This document shows, piece after piece, positions 50,731-59,782 of a stretch of 64,000 bases of DNA. The stretch's first letter is position 1, and every line of letters starts with the position of its first letter. This DNA is from Rhodothermales bacterium. Lineage in GTDB: Bacteria > Bacteroidota > Rhodothermia > Rhodothermales > VXPQ01. The notes beneath the pieces were generated by a model that saw nothing but the letters and a program-made list of their open reading frames with translations, did not search any database and had not been told where the DNA came from. The translations under genes were made by a program, and so were the position numbers. The stretch lies in assembly GCA_951812345.1 (NCBI GenBank), contig OX638295.1, positions 1,064,759 to 1,128,758 on the forward strand, in the 5' to 3' direction.

Positions 50731-53244
50731 ATGAACCCGCAACAACCTGCTACGCCGGATTCTTCCGGGCCGGTTCGCCGGGGCAAGGCGATCGGCCGGA
50801 TCGTGGTATGGGCGCTGGTGTACGTGCTGTTCCTGCTGGGTATCACGGTTCTCGGAGCGCGCTTGTATCTGGGGAAATCGATCCAGTCCCGGTCGGGCGC
50901 CGTGGAGGTACCCGGTCTATCCGCTCCGGTAACCATTGTCTTCGACGACTGGGCCATTCCCCGCATCCGGGCCCGGAACGAACTCGACGCCATACGGGGG
51001 CAGGGTTTTATCCATGCCTCCGAGCGCTTGTGGCAGCTCGAAATGTATCAACGGGTGGCGCAAGGACGTCTCGCCGAGTTGTTCGGCGAGCCTGCCATCG
51101 GGGCCGACAAGTTGCTCCGGACCCTTGATTTTTGGGGAGCGGCGGAACGGGAGATGGCCACGCTGCCGGAGTCCATGCTCGACACTCTCCGGGCCTATGC
51201 GGAGGGGGTGAACGCGCGACTGGCAAGCTGGCGCGGCCCGTGGCCGCCCGAGTTCGTGATTCTGGGCATCGATCCCCAGCCGTGGACTCCGCAGGCCTCG
51301 CTTTCCATCTCCCGCAGCATGACGTTCGATTTGTCGAAATGGCAGGGGGAACTGGATCGTATCGAGGCGCTCGCCCGTCTTCCCGAAACGCACCGCCCTG
51401 CGCTGACGCCGCGTTATCCTGCCTGGGGCCCCACGATTCTGCAGGATCGTCCCGGCGAACCGGAGACATCGGACGACGAGACAGGGTCCGAAACATCGGC
51501 GCAGAACAGAGAAGCAGTCTTTCCCGATGCGTATCGAACCCGCCTCGCTCAAGCTGCGCAGGCGCCTCGCGAGCCGCTCGATCCGCTGGGCCTGCTTGCA
51601 GGACTTGGTCTGACGGCGTCCAATTCGTGGGCGATCGGCCCTTCCCGAACCGCGGACGGGTATCCACTGCTTGCCAACGACACGCACCTTAACCTCCGGG
51701 CGCCCTCGACATGGTATCTGAATACAATCTCTGTCGAAGATTCCGATCACCATGTGGCCGGTTTTTCGATTCCGGGAGCCCATAGCGTGGTCATAGGTCT
51801 TTCCCGGCACATTGCGTGGGGTTTCACCAACGGATCCATCGACGGCGCCGATTTCATTGCCGAGACCCTCAGCGGGGACGGTCGCAGCTATCTCGATGAC
51901 TCCGTTTGGCGCCCGCTTGAGGTCCGTCGCGAACTCATCGGGGTACGCGGGCGGGAGCAGCCTGTGGAATGGGACGTCCGCCGCACCGTTCGGGGACCGA
52001 TCATTACCGACGTGATTCCTGCGGGTGGGCTTGACCTGTCCATGCTCTGGACCGGGTTTCTGGAGCGGGGTCCTTTCCAGTCGCTCGTGAATATGAACCA
52101 TGTCCGCACGGTGGAAGAGATGGACGTGGCTGCGCGGGGCTTCAGTCAGCCGCACCAAAACCTCGTCTATGTTTCAACCGCGGGGAGATTGGGGTACCGC
52201 CTGATAGGTTCGGTCCCGCTGCGTCCCGCAGGCACGGTCGGGGCAACCGTTTTGTCCCCCGAAACGTGGCCGCACGGCTGGACGGAGCTCCGGGATGAGG
52301 ATTCGGCCCCTGCATGGATCGATCCGCCTTCCGATTATCTCATCACAGCCAACAACCTTCAGAGTTGGGCTGCATTCGGACAAATCGGAGAAGAGTATAT
52401 CCCCCCGTTTCGGGCGAGACGCATTCATGATGTGCTTTCGCGCGCTTCGGAATGGACCGTGGACGACATGCGAAGCCTGCAGCTCGACTCGCGGAGCCTG
52501 TGGGCCGGACTTACCCGACAGCGGGCCGTGGACGCCGCCCGCCGTATCGGTGCGGAGGAGCTTGCCGCCGTGCTTGAAGATTGGGACCTCACCATCGAGC
52601 CCCGCTCGCTCGGTCCCGTTCCTTTCTTCGCCTGGCTCTACCGCCTCCGCACCCTGATTGCGGCAGACGAACTTGGGGAGGACGCCGCTTTTCCGGCATT
52701 CGCCTTTGTGCAGATGCTTGAAGAAGGCGATGCGCCGGGAACCCAGTTGTCTCTTTGGGCCGACGATGTGCGCACGCCCGGAATCGAAACCCTTGCGCAA
52801 TGGGAGGAAGAAGCGGCCCGTACGGCGGCAGGCCTTGCAGAGGTCCGCTGGGAGGAGGCGCGTTTCGAGCGCTCGCCCCACCCGCTGGGCAGCGTAAAGA
52901 TGCTCGACAGGCTTTTCTCGTTTCATGTCGGCCCGTACCCCGCCCGCGGCGGTCCCTACACGCTGCGGGCCGCCGACCGATCCAGTTGGTCTCCGCTCGA
53001 CTCCACCTCGTGGAGCATCCCGTGGATCGGGGAAGCAGGCGTCTCCCAGCGTTTCGTGGCCCGGATGGCTCCGCAAGCGCCGCGCGGGTACTTTTTTCTC
53101 CCCACCGGTCAATCCGGCAATCCGCTGGACCGTCACTACCGGGACATGGCCGCACGCTGGGGGGAGGGGTTTCTGGTCGAGATTTCTCCTGGGGAAGAGT
53201 TGACTTCCCCTGAGTATTTGCTGGAGCTTCTGCCCCAGGAGTAA
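50731..53244 (+). CDS. Penicillin acylase family hydrolase (837 aa)
   Basis: Ntn-hydrolase precursor with an N-terminal membrane anchor (VVWALVYVLFLLGITVLGA). The alpha-subunit segment carries DDWAIPRIRARNELDAIRGQ and QGFIHASERLWQLEMYQRV. Autocleavage should expose Ser297 in TASNSWAIGPSRTADG as the nucleophile at the N-terminus of the beta-subunit; LLANDTHLNLRAPSTWY follows as expected. The substrate of such environmental acylases may be an N-acyl amide, such as a homoserine lactone or acyl amino acid; this is not determinable here. It stands alone between unrelated genes. Confidence 0.92.
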   Translation: MNPQQPATPDSSGPVRRGKAIGRIVVWALVYVLFLLGITVLGARLYLGKSIQSRSGAVEVPGLSAPVTIVFDDWAIPRIRARNELDAIRGQGFIHASERLWQLEMYQRVAQGRLAELFGEPAIGADKLLRTLDFWGAAEREMATLPESMLDTLRAYAEGVNARLASWRGPWPPEFVILGIDPQPWTPQASLSISRSMTFDLSKWQGELDRIEALARLPETHRPALTPRYPAWGPTILQDRPGEPETSDDETGSETSAQNREAVFPDAYRTRLAQAAQAPREPLDPLGLLAGLGLTASNSWAIGPSRTADGYPLLANDTHLNLRAPSTWYLNTISVEDSDHHVAGFSIPGAHSVVIGLSRHIAWGFTNGSIDGADFIAETLSGDGRSYLDDSVWRPLEVRRELIGVRGREQPVEWDVRRTVRGPIITDVIPAGGLDLSMLWTGFLERGPFQSLVNMNHVRTVEEMDVAARGFSQPHQNLVYVSTAGRLGYRLIGSVPLRPAGTVGATVLSPETWPHGWTELRDEDSAPAWIDPPSDYLITANNLQSWAAFGQIGEEYIPPFRARRIHDVLSRASEWTVDDMRSLQLDSRSLWAGLTRQRAVDAARRIGAEELAAVLEDWDLTIEPRSLGPVPFFAWLYRLRTLIAADELGEDAAFPAFAFVQMLEEGDAPGTQLSLWADDVRTPGIETLAQWEEEAARTAAGLAEVRWEEARFERSPHPLGSVKMLDRLFSFHVGPYPARGGPYTLRAADRSSWSPLDSTSWSIPWIGEAGVSQRFVARMAPQAPRGYFFLPTGQSGNPLDRHYRDMAARWGEGFLVEISPGEELTSPEYLLELLPQE

Positions 53245-53416
53245 CCGTAGATGTGCTATTTTAAGGGTGTTCCGTCCCGGTCGGGCATATGTGGCGCTCG
53301 GGAAGAATACGGGGGTATTGCTATATGCTTATGGACATGCCATCCCATGTACATCCGGTCATGTACACCGTCTGCGGACCCGCCGATATACCATCTGATC
53401 CGTTTATTTTCTTGCG

Positions 53417-54868
53417 ATGAGGTCTCTTATGCCTTTCCGGTCCTTTGCGTTTTTCATAGGTCTGTCCTGCCTGCTCCTTGCAGCATGCGATCAGTCTGTC
53501 GAGCCCCCTAATGTCTTGTTCATCGCCGTGGACGATCTCAACAACGACCTGGGCGCGTATGGCCATGACCTGGTCCAGAGTCCCCACATCGACCGTCTCG
53601 CCGCGCAAGGGATGCGTTTCGACCGCGCATATTCCCAGTATCCGGTTTGCAATCCCAGCCGGGTCAGCTTCCTGACGGGGCTATACCCCGAGCAAACCGG
53701 CGTGCTCACGAACCAGGACACCTTTCGCGTGCATATTCCCGAGGTCGCGACCTTGCCCCAATGGTTCCGGCAACACGGGTACTATGTCGCACGAGTCGGC
53801 AAGCTATTTCATTATAATGTACCCCTCGGGATCGGTACTGATGGTCTGGACGATTCGCTCTCGTGGGACCATGTCGTCAACCCGCGCGGGATCGACCGGG
53901 AAGTGCACGATCGGATCCATACGCTGGTGCCTGGCCGGTTCGGGGGCACGCTGAGCTGGTTGAGCCTGGACGACGACGAGGGCGAACACACCGACGCGCT
54001 GGGCGCCAGCGCCGCCATCGCGTTGCTTGAGGAGCATCGCGCAGCGCAAACGGACCAGCCGCTATTTCTGGCAGTCGGTTTTTACCGGCCGCACACGCCG
54101 TACGTGGCGCCGCAGTCATACTTCGAAAAGTATCCTCTGAGCGAAATTCATCCGGTGATGGAAGAGCCCGGAGACCGGGACGACATCCCGGTGGCCGCGT
54201 TGGCCGACCGTCCCAAACAACGCGAGTTGACCGTGGATCAGCGCCGGGAGATCATCCAGGCCTACTATGCGTCGATCTCTTTCATGGATACGCAGGTGGG
54301 GCGCTTGCTCGATGCCCTTGAGCGTCTGCACATGGCCGACAACACCATCATCGTATTCGTGTCCGATCACGGATACCACCTGGGCCAGCATGGCCTCTGG
54401 CAGAAGGGAGACCTGTTCGAAGGCTCCGTCCGGGTCCCGTTGATCGTGGCTACTCCGGAGTTCCAACACGCCGGCGCCGCCACAGAGGCGCTCACGGAGC
54501 TGGTCGATCTGTATCCAACCCTGGTGGAGTTGAGCGGTCTGCCGCTGCCGGAGCATCTGGCCGGTCAGAGTATGATGCCGATTCTTGAAGACCCTGCCCA
54601 TCCCGGCAGGTCGGCTGCGCTGACGGTGGCCTGGAGCCGTGCCCGTTGGACCCGCCCCGAAATGTCCAACGAGCCGATTCTTGGGCACACCATTCGGACC
54701 CCGCGTTACCGGTACACCGAATGGACCGAAGGCCAGGCCGGCGTGGAGTTGTATGATTATCAGGAAGATCCTCAGGAATATACCAATCTGGCGGACAGCC
54801 CTGAGCACGCCGAAACCATGACCCGCCTGAAACAGTTGCTTGATGAAAAGAGACGCGCGGCGCAATAG
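53417..54868 (+). CDS. Sulfatase lipoprotein, iduronate-2-sulfatase-like (483 aa)
   Basis: Exported lipoprotein (lipobox LLAAC, Cys24) of the sulfatase family. The metal site starts at NVLFIAVDDLNNDLGAYGHD. The formylglycine motif is Cys78-x-Pro-Ser-Arg in YPVCNPSRVSFLTGLYPEQT. VFVSDHGYHLGQHGLWQKGD and a C-terminal YDYQEDPQEYTNLADSPEH are typical. The Cys-type site needs conversion by a formylglycine-generating enzyme; an FGE-like protein is encoded about 4 kb downstream. ATG 53429, which has GAGG ahead, is an equally good start. It likely removes sulfate from an algal or marine polysaccharide. Confidence 0.93.
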   Translation: MRSLMPFRSFAFFIGLSCLLLAACDQSVEPPNVLFIAVDDLNNDLGAYGHDLVQSPHIDRLAAQGMRFDRAYSQYPVCNPSRVSFLTGLYPEQTGVLTNQDTFRVHIPEVATLPQWFRQHGYYVARVGKLFHYNVPLGIGTDGLDDSLSWDHVVNPRGIDREVHDRIHTLVPGRFGGTLSWLSLDDDEGEHTDALGASAAIALLEEHRAAQTDQPLFLAVGFYRPHTPYVAPQSYFEKYPLSEIHPVMEEPGDRDDIPVAALADRPKQRELTVDQRREIIQAYYASISFMDTQVGRLLDALERLHMADNTIIVFVSDHGYHLGQHGLWQKGDLFEGSVRVPLIVATPEFQHAGAATEALTELVDLYPTLVELSGLPLPEHLAGQSMMPILEDPAHPGRSAALTVAWSRARWTRPEMSNEPILGHTIRTPRYRYTEWTEGQAGVELYDYQEDPQEYTNLADSPEHAETMTRLKQLLDEKRRAAQ

Positions 54869-54964
54869 GCGCTATGGTTCCGGGATGCGCGGGTTCCTGA
54901 ACCCAAGGACCTGCTGCGGGGTGCGCCCGGGTTGCCCCGAATGGCCTGCTATGAATTACATATC

Positions 54965-54981
54965 TTAATCAGAGTATCCTT
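54965..54981. repeat. Solo MITE terminal repeat
   Basis: TTAATCAGAGTATCCTT matches the terminal inverted repeat of the three MITE-like elements, but no other part of the element is nearby. It lies in the 194-base gap ahead of the DUF305 gene. Confidence 0.5.
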
Positions 54982-55062
54982 AAGTTTTTTGTAACGAATT
55001 TGTAACGTACCCGTATCCGTATATGGGTATTACCGGCTTGTTCTACATTGTGGACAAAAGGC

Positions 55063-55737
55063 ATGAAGCATCTTGATCGGATCGCTGCTCTGCTGATTAT
55101 GCTTACCACGGCGGCCTGCGGCAGCACGGGCGGTTTGGTAACGGAGCAAGCCGACCGGCCCTCGACAGCCGAGTTGGAGGCGCTCTACTGGGCGCGTCAG
55201 GATAGCGCTCTCACCAGATTCACCGAAGCCGACACCCACTTCATGACGGGTATGATCGCGCACCACGCGCAGGCCCTTGTCATGTCGGAACTGGCGCCTT
55301 CCAATGGCGCGAGTCCGCAGGTGCAGACGCTGGCTGCCCGTATCATCAATGCGCAGCAGGACGAAATCGCCCTCATGCAGCAATGGCTCCGTGATCGCGG
55401 CCAGCCGGCGCCCGAAGTCCACATCACGGGAATAAACCTGATGGTGCATGGCGCCGGAGACCATGTCATGCACATGCCCGGCATGCTCACGCAGGAGCAA
55501 CTGCAGGAGCTCGAAGCGGCCCGGGGCCCGGATTTCGACCGGCTCTTTCTGACCTATATGATTCAGCACCACGCCGGGGCGGTCCATATGGTCGACGAGC
55601 TTTTCAGTACGGATGGGGCAGCGCTCGACGAAGCGGCTTTTAAGCTTGCTTCGGGTATTCACGTGGACCAGGTTACCGAGATCGCCCGGATGGAACTCAT
55701 GCTTGGCCAGTTGCCTGACGCCGGAGAGGATAGTTGA
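55063..55737 (+). CDS. DUF305 lipoprotein (224 aa)
   Basis: Start ATG 55063 is chosen because AAAAGG precedes it and a lipoprotein signal follows (LLIMLTTAACGS). It carries the two halves of a ferritin-like DUF305 domain: HFMTGMIAHHAQALVMSELA and FLTYMIQHHAGAVHMVDELF, each with paired histidines and nearby Met and Glu suited to metal binding. It is followed 51 bases later by an LVIVD-repeat protein, an association repeated in related genomes as I recall. Function unknown; copper or iron handling is a common guess. Confidence 0.9.
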   Translation: MKHLDRIAALLIMLTTAACGSTGGLVTEQADRPSTAELEALYWARQDSALTRFTEADTHFMTGMIAHHAQALVMSELAPSNGASPQVQTLAARIINAQQDEIALMQQWLRDRGQPAPEVHITGINLMVHGAGDHVMHMPGMLTQEQLQELEAARGPDFDRLFLTYMIQHHAGAVHMVDELFSTDGAALDEAAFKLASGIHVDQVTEIARMELMLGQLPDAGEDS

Positions 55738-55788
55738 CCCCTGACGCCTGTCCATTTAATCCTTTTTCCTTCAACCCGAGAATGGGCT

Positions 55789-57840
55789 ATGAAAACCAAC
55801 GTGTTCCTTTATCGTCCCCTTGCCTGGGCAGCCGCCCATCGTTTCTGGTTGGTTCTGCTTTGCGCAGGTCTGCTTGGCGGGCTCTCCGCGTGCGCCCACA
55901 ATCCCGCGATGACCGTGGCCGATCCCGGAGGGCCTGCTCCTTCCGCACAGGCTGAGCCTGCAAGGTCTGCGGCGCCCATTCAATACGCCGACTCCCGCGT
56001 CGGGCTCGAAGCGGGATTGTTCGATGCCGGCGAAGCGATATGGAACCTTCGCGCGCTCTCGTCAACGCCGCCCCCGGAAGGCTTCATCGGGGTTACCAAC
56101 TCCGACCTGGCCTTTACCGGCGACTACGCCATCCAGGGCAACTATAACGGCATGCAGGTATGGGATATTTCGAATCCTGGCGAGCCCGACCTTGTGATCG
56201 ATTATCTCTGCCCTGCGTCCCAGAGTGACGTTTCGGTTTATGAGAACCTTCTTTTCGTCTCGGGCGAAGGATTTGGCGGTCGGCTCGACTGCGGGACCGA
56301 AGGCGTAGAGGAAGCAGTGAGTCCGGATCGCCTGCGCGGAATCCGCATCTTCGACATCAGCGACATCGAAAATCCCGACTATATTACCAATGTGCAGACG
56401 TGCCGCGGTTCCCACACGCATTCGGTGCTGAAAGACCCGGATGACGACGAGAATGTGTACGTCTATGTATCGGGGTCCGCCCCGGTACGCCCTGAAGAGG
56501 AACTTGCCGGTTGTTCCGGCGCCCCGCCAGAGGAAGATCCGAATACGGCGTTATTCCGGATCGAGGTAATCCAGGTGCCTCTTGCCGACCCCGAACAGGC
56601 CGCGATCGTGAGTTCGCCGCGCCTTTTCGAGGGGCTCGTAGCTCCTGAGGGGCACGGTCTGGCGCCGGACGACATTGCCGCCCTCGAGAAGGCGCGGGCA
56701 GAGGGCGCCTTTGTGCTCGAAATGTTTGGCCAGGCGCAAGTGTTGCCGCCGCAATTCGTCGGCATGCTGCTTGCGGAAATCGTGGAAGAGCGGGAAGGAA
56801 CCGGTCCTCCTACGGCAGCCGACAGCACATTGCTTCGCGAGAATCTTCCCGCGATCCTCTCGGAACGGTTCGGCATGCCACTCGATCAGGAAGAGGGGGA
56901 GGGCCCTGGACCTGGGCCTACGCAGTGCCATGACATCACGCTGTATCCGGAAATCGGCTTGGCCGGTGGCGCCTGCGAAGGCTATGGGCTTCTGCTTGAC
57001 ATCTCGGACCCTGTCAATCCGAAGCGTGTGGATGCGGTTGCCGATTCGAATTTCGCCTACTGGCACTCGGCAACCTTTAACAACGACGGGACCAGCATTC
57101 TCTTCACGGACGAGTGGGGCGGGGGCGGTGCGCCGAAATGCCGCGCCACCGATCCCATGGAATGGGGAGCCAACGCGATTTTCACCCTCGAGGACGGCAA
57201 GATGCAGTTCAAGAGTTATTTCAAAATTCCGGAAGCGCAGACGCCTCAGGAGAACTGTGTAGCGCACAACGGTTCGCTGATCCCGATTCCCGGACGCGAC
57301 GTGATGGTGCAGTCCTGGTACCAGGGAGGCATTTCCGTTTTCGACTGGACCGATCCTTCAAACCCTGTGGAGATTGCGTACCATGACCGGGGTCCCGTGA
57401 ATCCGGATCGCATGGTGATGGGCGGGAGCTGGTCGGTGTACTGGTACAACGGCGTGCTCGTAAGTTCGGAAATTGCGCGCGGGCTGGATATTCTCGAACT
57501 GGCGCCGAGCGAATATCTTTCGGAAAACGAGATCGCTGCCTCCAGGACGGTCGAACTCGACTATCTCAATGCGCAGATGCAGCCCGTATTCGTATGGCCG
57601 GCCAGCTTTGTGCTGGCGCATGCCTACGTGGATCAGATTGAGCGCTCGGAAGAGCTTTCTGCAGACCGGATCGCGTCGTTGCGGGAGGAACTTGCTGCCG
57701 CCGAAGATGCGTCGGGTGCGGCCCGGCAAGAGGCGCTAACGATGTTGTCCGACACGCTCGATGACGAGGCAGTTGCAGGAGATGCGGCGAAGGTGCATAT
57801 GCTGGCGAATACCGTGCGGGATCTGGCGACGATGAACTGA
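55789..57840 (+). CDS. LVIVD-repeat secreted protein (683 aa)
   Basis: An N-terminal membrane or lipoprotein signal (WLVLLCAGLLGGLSACAHN; lipobox-like LSAC) precedes a long beta-propeller with LVIVD-type units: MQVWDISNPGEPDLVIDYLC, RGIRIFDISDIENPDYITNV, GLLLDISDPVNPKRVDAV and GGISVFDWTDPSNPVEIAYH. Conserved His residues lie in RGSHTHSV and SNFAYWHSATF. A helical C-terminus (SADRIASLREELAAAEDASG) completes it. It probably sits outside the inner membrane; enzymatic role unknown. It is likely co-transcribed with the DUF305 gene. Confidence 0.85.
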   Translation: MKTNVFLYRPLAWAAAHRFWLVLLCAGLLGGLSACAHNPAMTVADPGGPAPSAQAEPARSAAPIQYADSRVGLEAGLFDAGEAIWNLRALSSTPPPEGFIGVTNSDLAFTGDYAIQGNYNGMQVWDISNPGEPDLVIDYLCPASQSDVSVYENLLFVSGEGFGGRLDCGTEGVEEAVSPDRLRGIRIFDISDIENPDYITNVQTCRGSHTHSVLKDPDDDENVYVYVSGSAPVRPEEELAGCSGAPPEEDPNTALFRIEVIQVPLADPEQAAIVSSPRLFEGLVAPEGHGLAPDDIAALEKARAEGAFVLEMFGQAQVLPPQFVGMLLAEIVEEREGTGPPTAADSTLLRENLPAILSERFGMPLDQEEGEGPGPGPTQCHDITLYPEIGLAGGACEGYGLLLDISDPVNPKRVDAVADSNFAYWHSATFNNDGTSILFTDEWGGGGAPKCRATDPMEWGANAIFTLEDGKMQFKSYFKIPEAQTPQENCVAHNGSLIPIPGRDVMVQSWYQGGISVFDWTDPSNPVEIAYHDRGPVNPDRMVMGGSWSVYWYNGVLVSSEIARGLDILELAPSEYLSENEIAASRTVELDYLNAQMQPVFVWPASFVLAHAYVDQIERSEELSADRIASLREELAAAEDASGAARQEALTMLSDTLDDEAVAGDAAKVHMLANTVRDLATMN

Positions 57841-57861
57841 GTGCGTGCCGGTGCAGGGAAG

Positions 57862-58923
57862 TTATTTCTCTGCACCGGCGTCGTCAAAGAAAACCTGCAC
57901 GTCCGGCCAGGTGCGCTCGACGAGGTCCATGCCTGCTTCGGGGCCAAGCACCGACAGCATCGTCGCCAGCCCGTCCGATAGGATACCCTCCGGTGCGATA
58001 ACGGTCACCGCGATGCGGCTGGTCAGGGGGATGCCCGTGCGCGGGTCCAGCACATGGGAGTACCGCACCCCGTCGATCACGACGAACTGCACCGTGTCGC
58101 CGGAAGTGGATATGGCGGCGTTCGCCAGATGGAACATGCGCCCGGAGAGCGGCTCCGTAATGCGCCAGCCAGCCTTGTCGTTTCCGGGGCTGTCCGCCGC
58201 GTCGTATTCGCGGGGCGGTGCATCGCCTGTTACAATGTCTCCGCCGAATTCGATCATGGCGCGCGGGAGGCCGTGCGCCCGGAGGGTCGCCAGCGCTTCG
58301 TCTGCGGCGAATCCCTTGGCGACGCCGCCGAGGTCGAGGCGCATACCCTTGCTTGCGAGTGTGGCCGTGGAATCTTCCGGATCGAGCCGCAGCAGAGTAT
58401 AGCCGCTCTGCGAACGCGCGACTTTCAGGGTGTCCGGGGCGGGTAGCACTCTTGTATCCCGGGTCTTGCGCCAAAGCTGCACCAGTGGCCCCGTTGTCAC
58501 GTCGAAGGCGCCGCCGGACAGCCGGGCCAACTGCTCGCTCCTGCGAAGGACATGGAACAGGTCGCCGCTTACGGGGACCGGTCCCGTGCCGCTCTGATCC
58601 GCAAGGCGCATCAGTTCGCTGTCCCGGCGGTAATCGCTCATCGTTGCGTCGAGGGCGGCGATCCGGTCAAAGGCGGCCACGGCCCCTTGTTCCGCTGCTG
58701 CCCGGTCCGGCGCATACAAAACGATCCGGGCTTGTACCCCCATATGAACCTGCGTATATTCGTAACGATACAGGCTCCTCCGGTCCGATTTCTGATCTGA
58801 ATCCCGATCCGTTTCGCGCATGGACGCACACGATGCAAGGAATACGGCAATGATCGTAGCGGCCACGATTCCGGACGATTTGACCAATCGCCGCAGCAAC
58901 AGGATGTTTTTTCGAACAGGCAT
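57862..58923 (-). CDS. apbE: FAD:protein FMN transferase (ApbE, 353 aa)
   Basis: Periplasmic lipoprotein (AVFLASC lipobox) that attaches FMN covalently to Thr residues of redox proteins using FAD. Family landmarks are AALDATMSDYRRDSELMRLA, GAFDVTTGPLVQLWR, MRLDLGGVAKGFAADEALAT, EFGGDIVTGD and the C-terminal RYSHVLDPRTGIPLTSRIAV. I start at ATG 58923. The codon shares the tetramer CATG with a possible plus-strand start (58922) of the divergent gene, so the two 5' ends overlap. Frames upstream of 58923 lack homology. Confidence 0.92.
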   Translation of the reverse strand: MPVRKNILLLRRLVKSSGIVAATIIAVFLASCASMRETDRDSDQKSDRRSLYRYEYTQVHMGVQARIVLYAPDRAAAEQGAVAAFDRIAALDATMSDYRRDSELMRLADQSGTGPVPVSGDLFHVLRRSEQLARLSGGAFDVTTGPLVQLWRKTRDTRVLPAPDTLKVARSQSGYTLLRLDPEDSTATLASKGMRLDLGGVAKGFAADEALATLRAHGLPRAMIEFGGDIVTGDAPPREYDAADSPGNDKAGWRITEPLSGRMFHLANAAISTSGDTVQFVVIDGVRYSHVLDPRTGIPLTSRIAVTVIAPEGILSDGLATMLSVLGPEAGMDLVERTWPDVQVFFDDAGAEK

Positions 58924-59710
58924 GGCAGTGTGCGGGTGTATGCTCCTTGCGGGAACGGCAAGGGCGCAGGACGCGGGTCCGGACGCGGACGTTTCCGCGA
59001 CGGACACGATGGAGGCCTATGTCGAGACGTTCAGCGAGGCGCCTGCCGAACTCGATATGATTCCGGTCCCGGAGGGTTCCGTTTCGCTGAACGGAGAAGA
59101 GGTTTCCGTGGGGCCGTTCTGGATTGCCGGGACGGAGATTTCCTGGGATATTTTTGATATCTACGCATTTGGAACCGGCGGGAGCGCCGACGCCGATGAT
59201 GCGGTACTTCGTCCGAGCAAGCCGTACGGCGCTCCGGACAGGGGGTACGGACATCGCGGGTACGCCGCCATCAGCATGACGTATCTGGTGGCGGAGGCGT
59301 TTGCGGACTGGCTTTCCGTCCGTACCGGCAAGACGTACCGCTTGCCCACCGAGGCGGAATGGGAATACGCTTGCCTGGCCGGCGAGCCGCCCGTCTCCGG
59401 CGATGCGCTCGGCGAGCATGCCTGGCACTGGGACAATGCCTTCGACGCCACGCATCCGATCGGAAGCCTTGCTTCGAACGCTTTCGGGGTCCAGGACATG
59501 ATCGGCAATGCTGCAGAATGGTGTACCGGCCCGGAGGGCGCCCCGCTGGCATGCGGCGGCTCCTTCATGGACAAGGCGGAAGAAGTGGGGTGCGCAGCAC
59601 GCAAGACGCCTTCTCCGAAGTGGCAGGAAACGGATCCGCAAATACCGAAAAGCAGATTCTGGCTCACGGATGGGCCGTTCATGGGGTTCCGGGTCATTCG
59701 TGAACCGTAA
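58904..59710 (+). CDS. Formylglycine-generating-enzyme-like secreted protein (268 aa)
   Basis: FGE/SUMF1 family fold: MIPVPEGSVSLNGEEVSVGP near the start of the domain, FWIAGTEISWDIFDIYAFG, TYLVAEAFADWLSVRTGKTY, RLPTEAEWEYACLAG and FGVQDMIGNAAEWC, closing GPFMGFRVIREP. A signal peptide (FFRTGMAVCGCMLLAGTARA) means it acts outside the cytoplasm, so it is not clearly the sulfatase-activating enzyme, which usually works before export. ATG 58904 gives a signal with a positive charge; ATG 58922 is the alternative. It overlaps the divergent apbE start by about 20 bases. Confidence 0.87.
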   Translation: MFFRTGMAVCGCMLLAGTARAQDAGPDADVSATDTMEAYVETFSEAPAELDMIPVPEGSVSLNGEEVSVGPFWIAGTEISWDIFDIYAFGTGGSADADDAVLRPSKPYGAPDRGYGHRGYAAISMTYLVAEAFADWLSVRTGKTYRLPTEAEWEYACLAGEPPVSGDALGEHAWHWDNAFDATHPIGSLASNAFGVQDMIGNAAEWCTGPEGAPLACGGSFMDKAEEVGCAARKTPSPKWQETDPQIPKSRFWLTDGPFMGFRVIREP

Positions 59711-59782
59711 ACCCGATGGTATTTCCGGCGTCCGGTCGTTATCCTCTTTCAAACGCACAACACACATAAACAAACAAGATTC

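Noticed and set aside
58904..59710. FGE-like protein as the activator of the nearby sulfatase
   Set aside because: It carries a signal peptide and an incomplete match to catalytic FGE features, while Cys-type sulfatases are usually modified before export; the link is kept only as a possibility.
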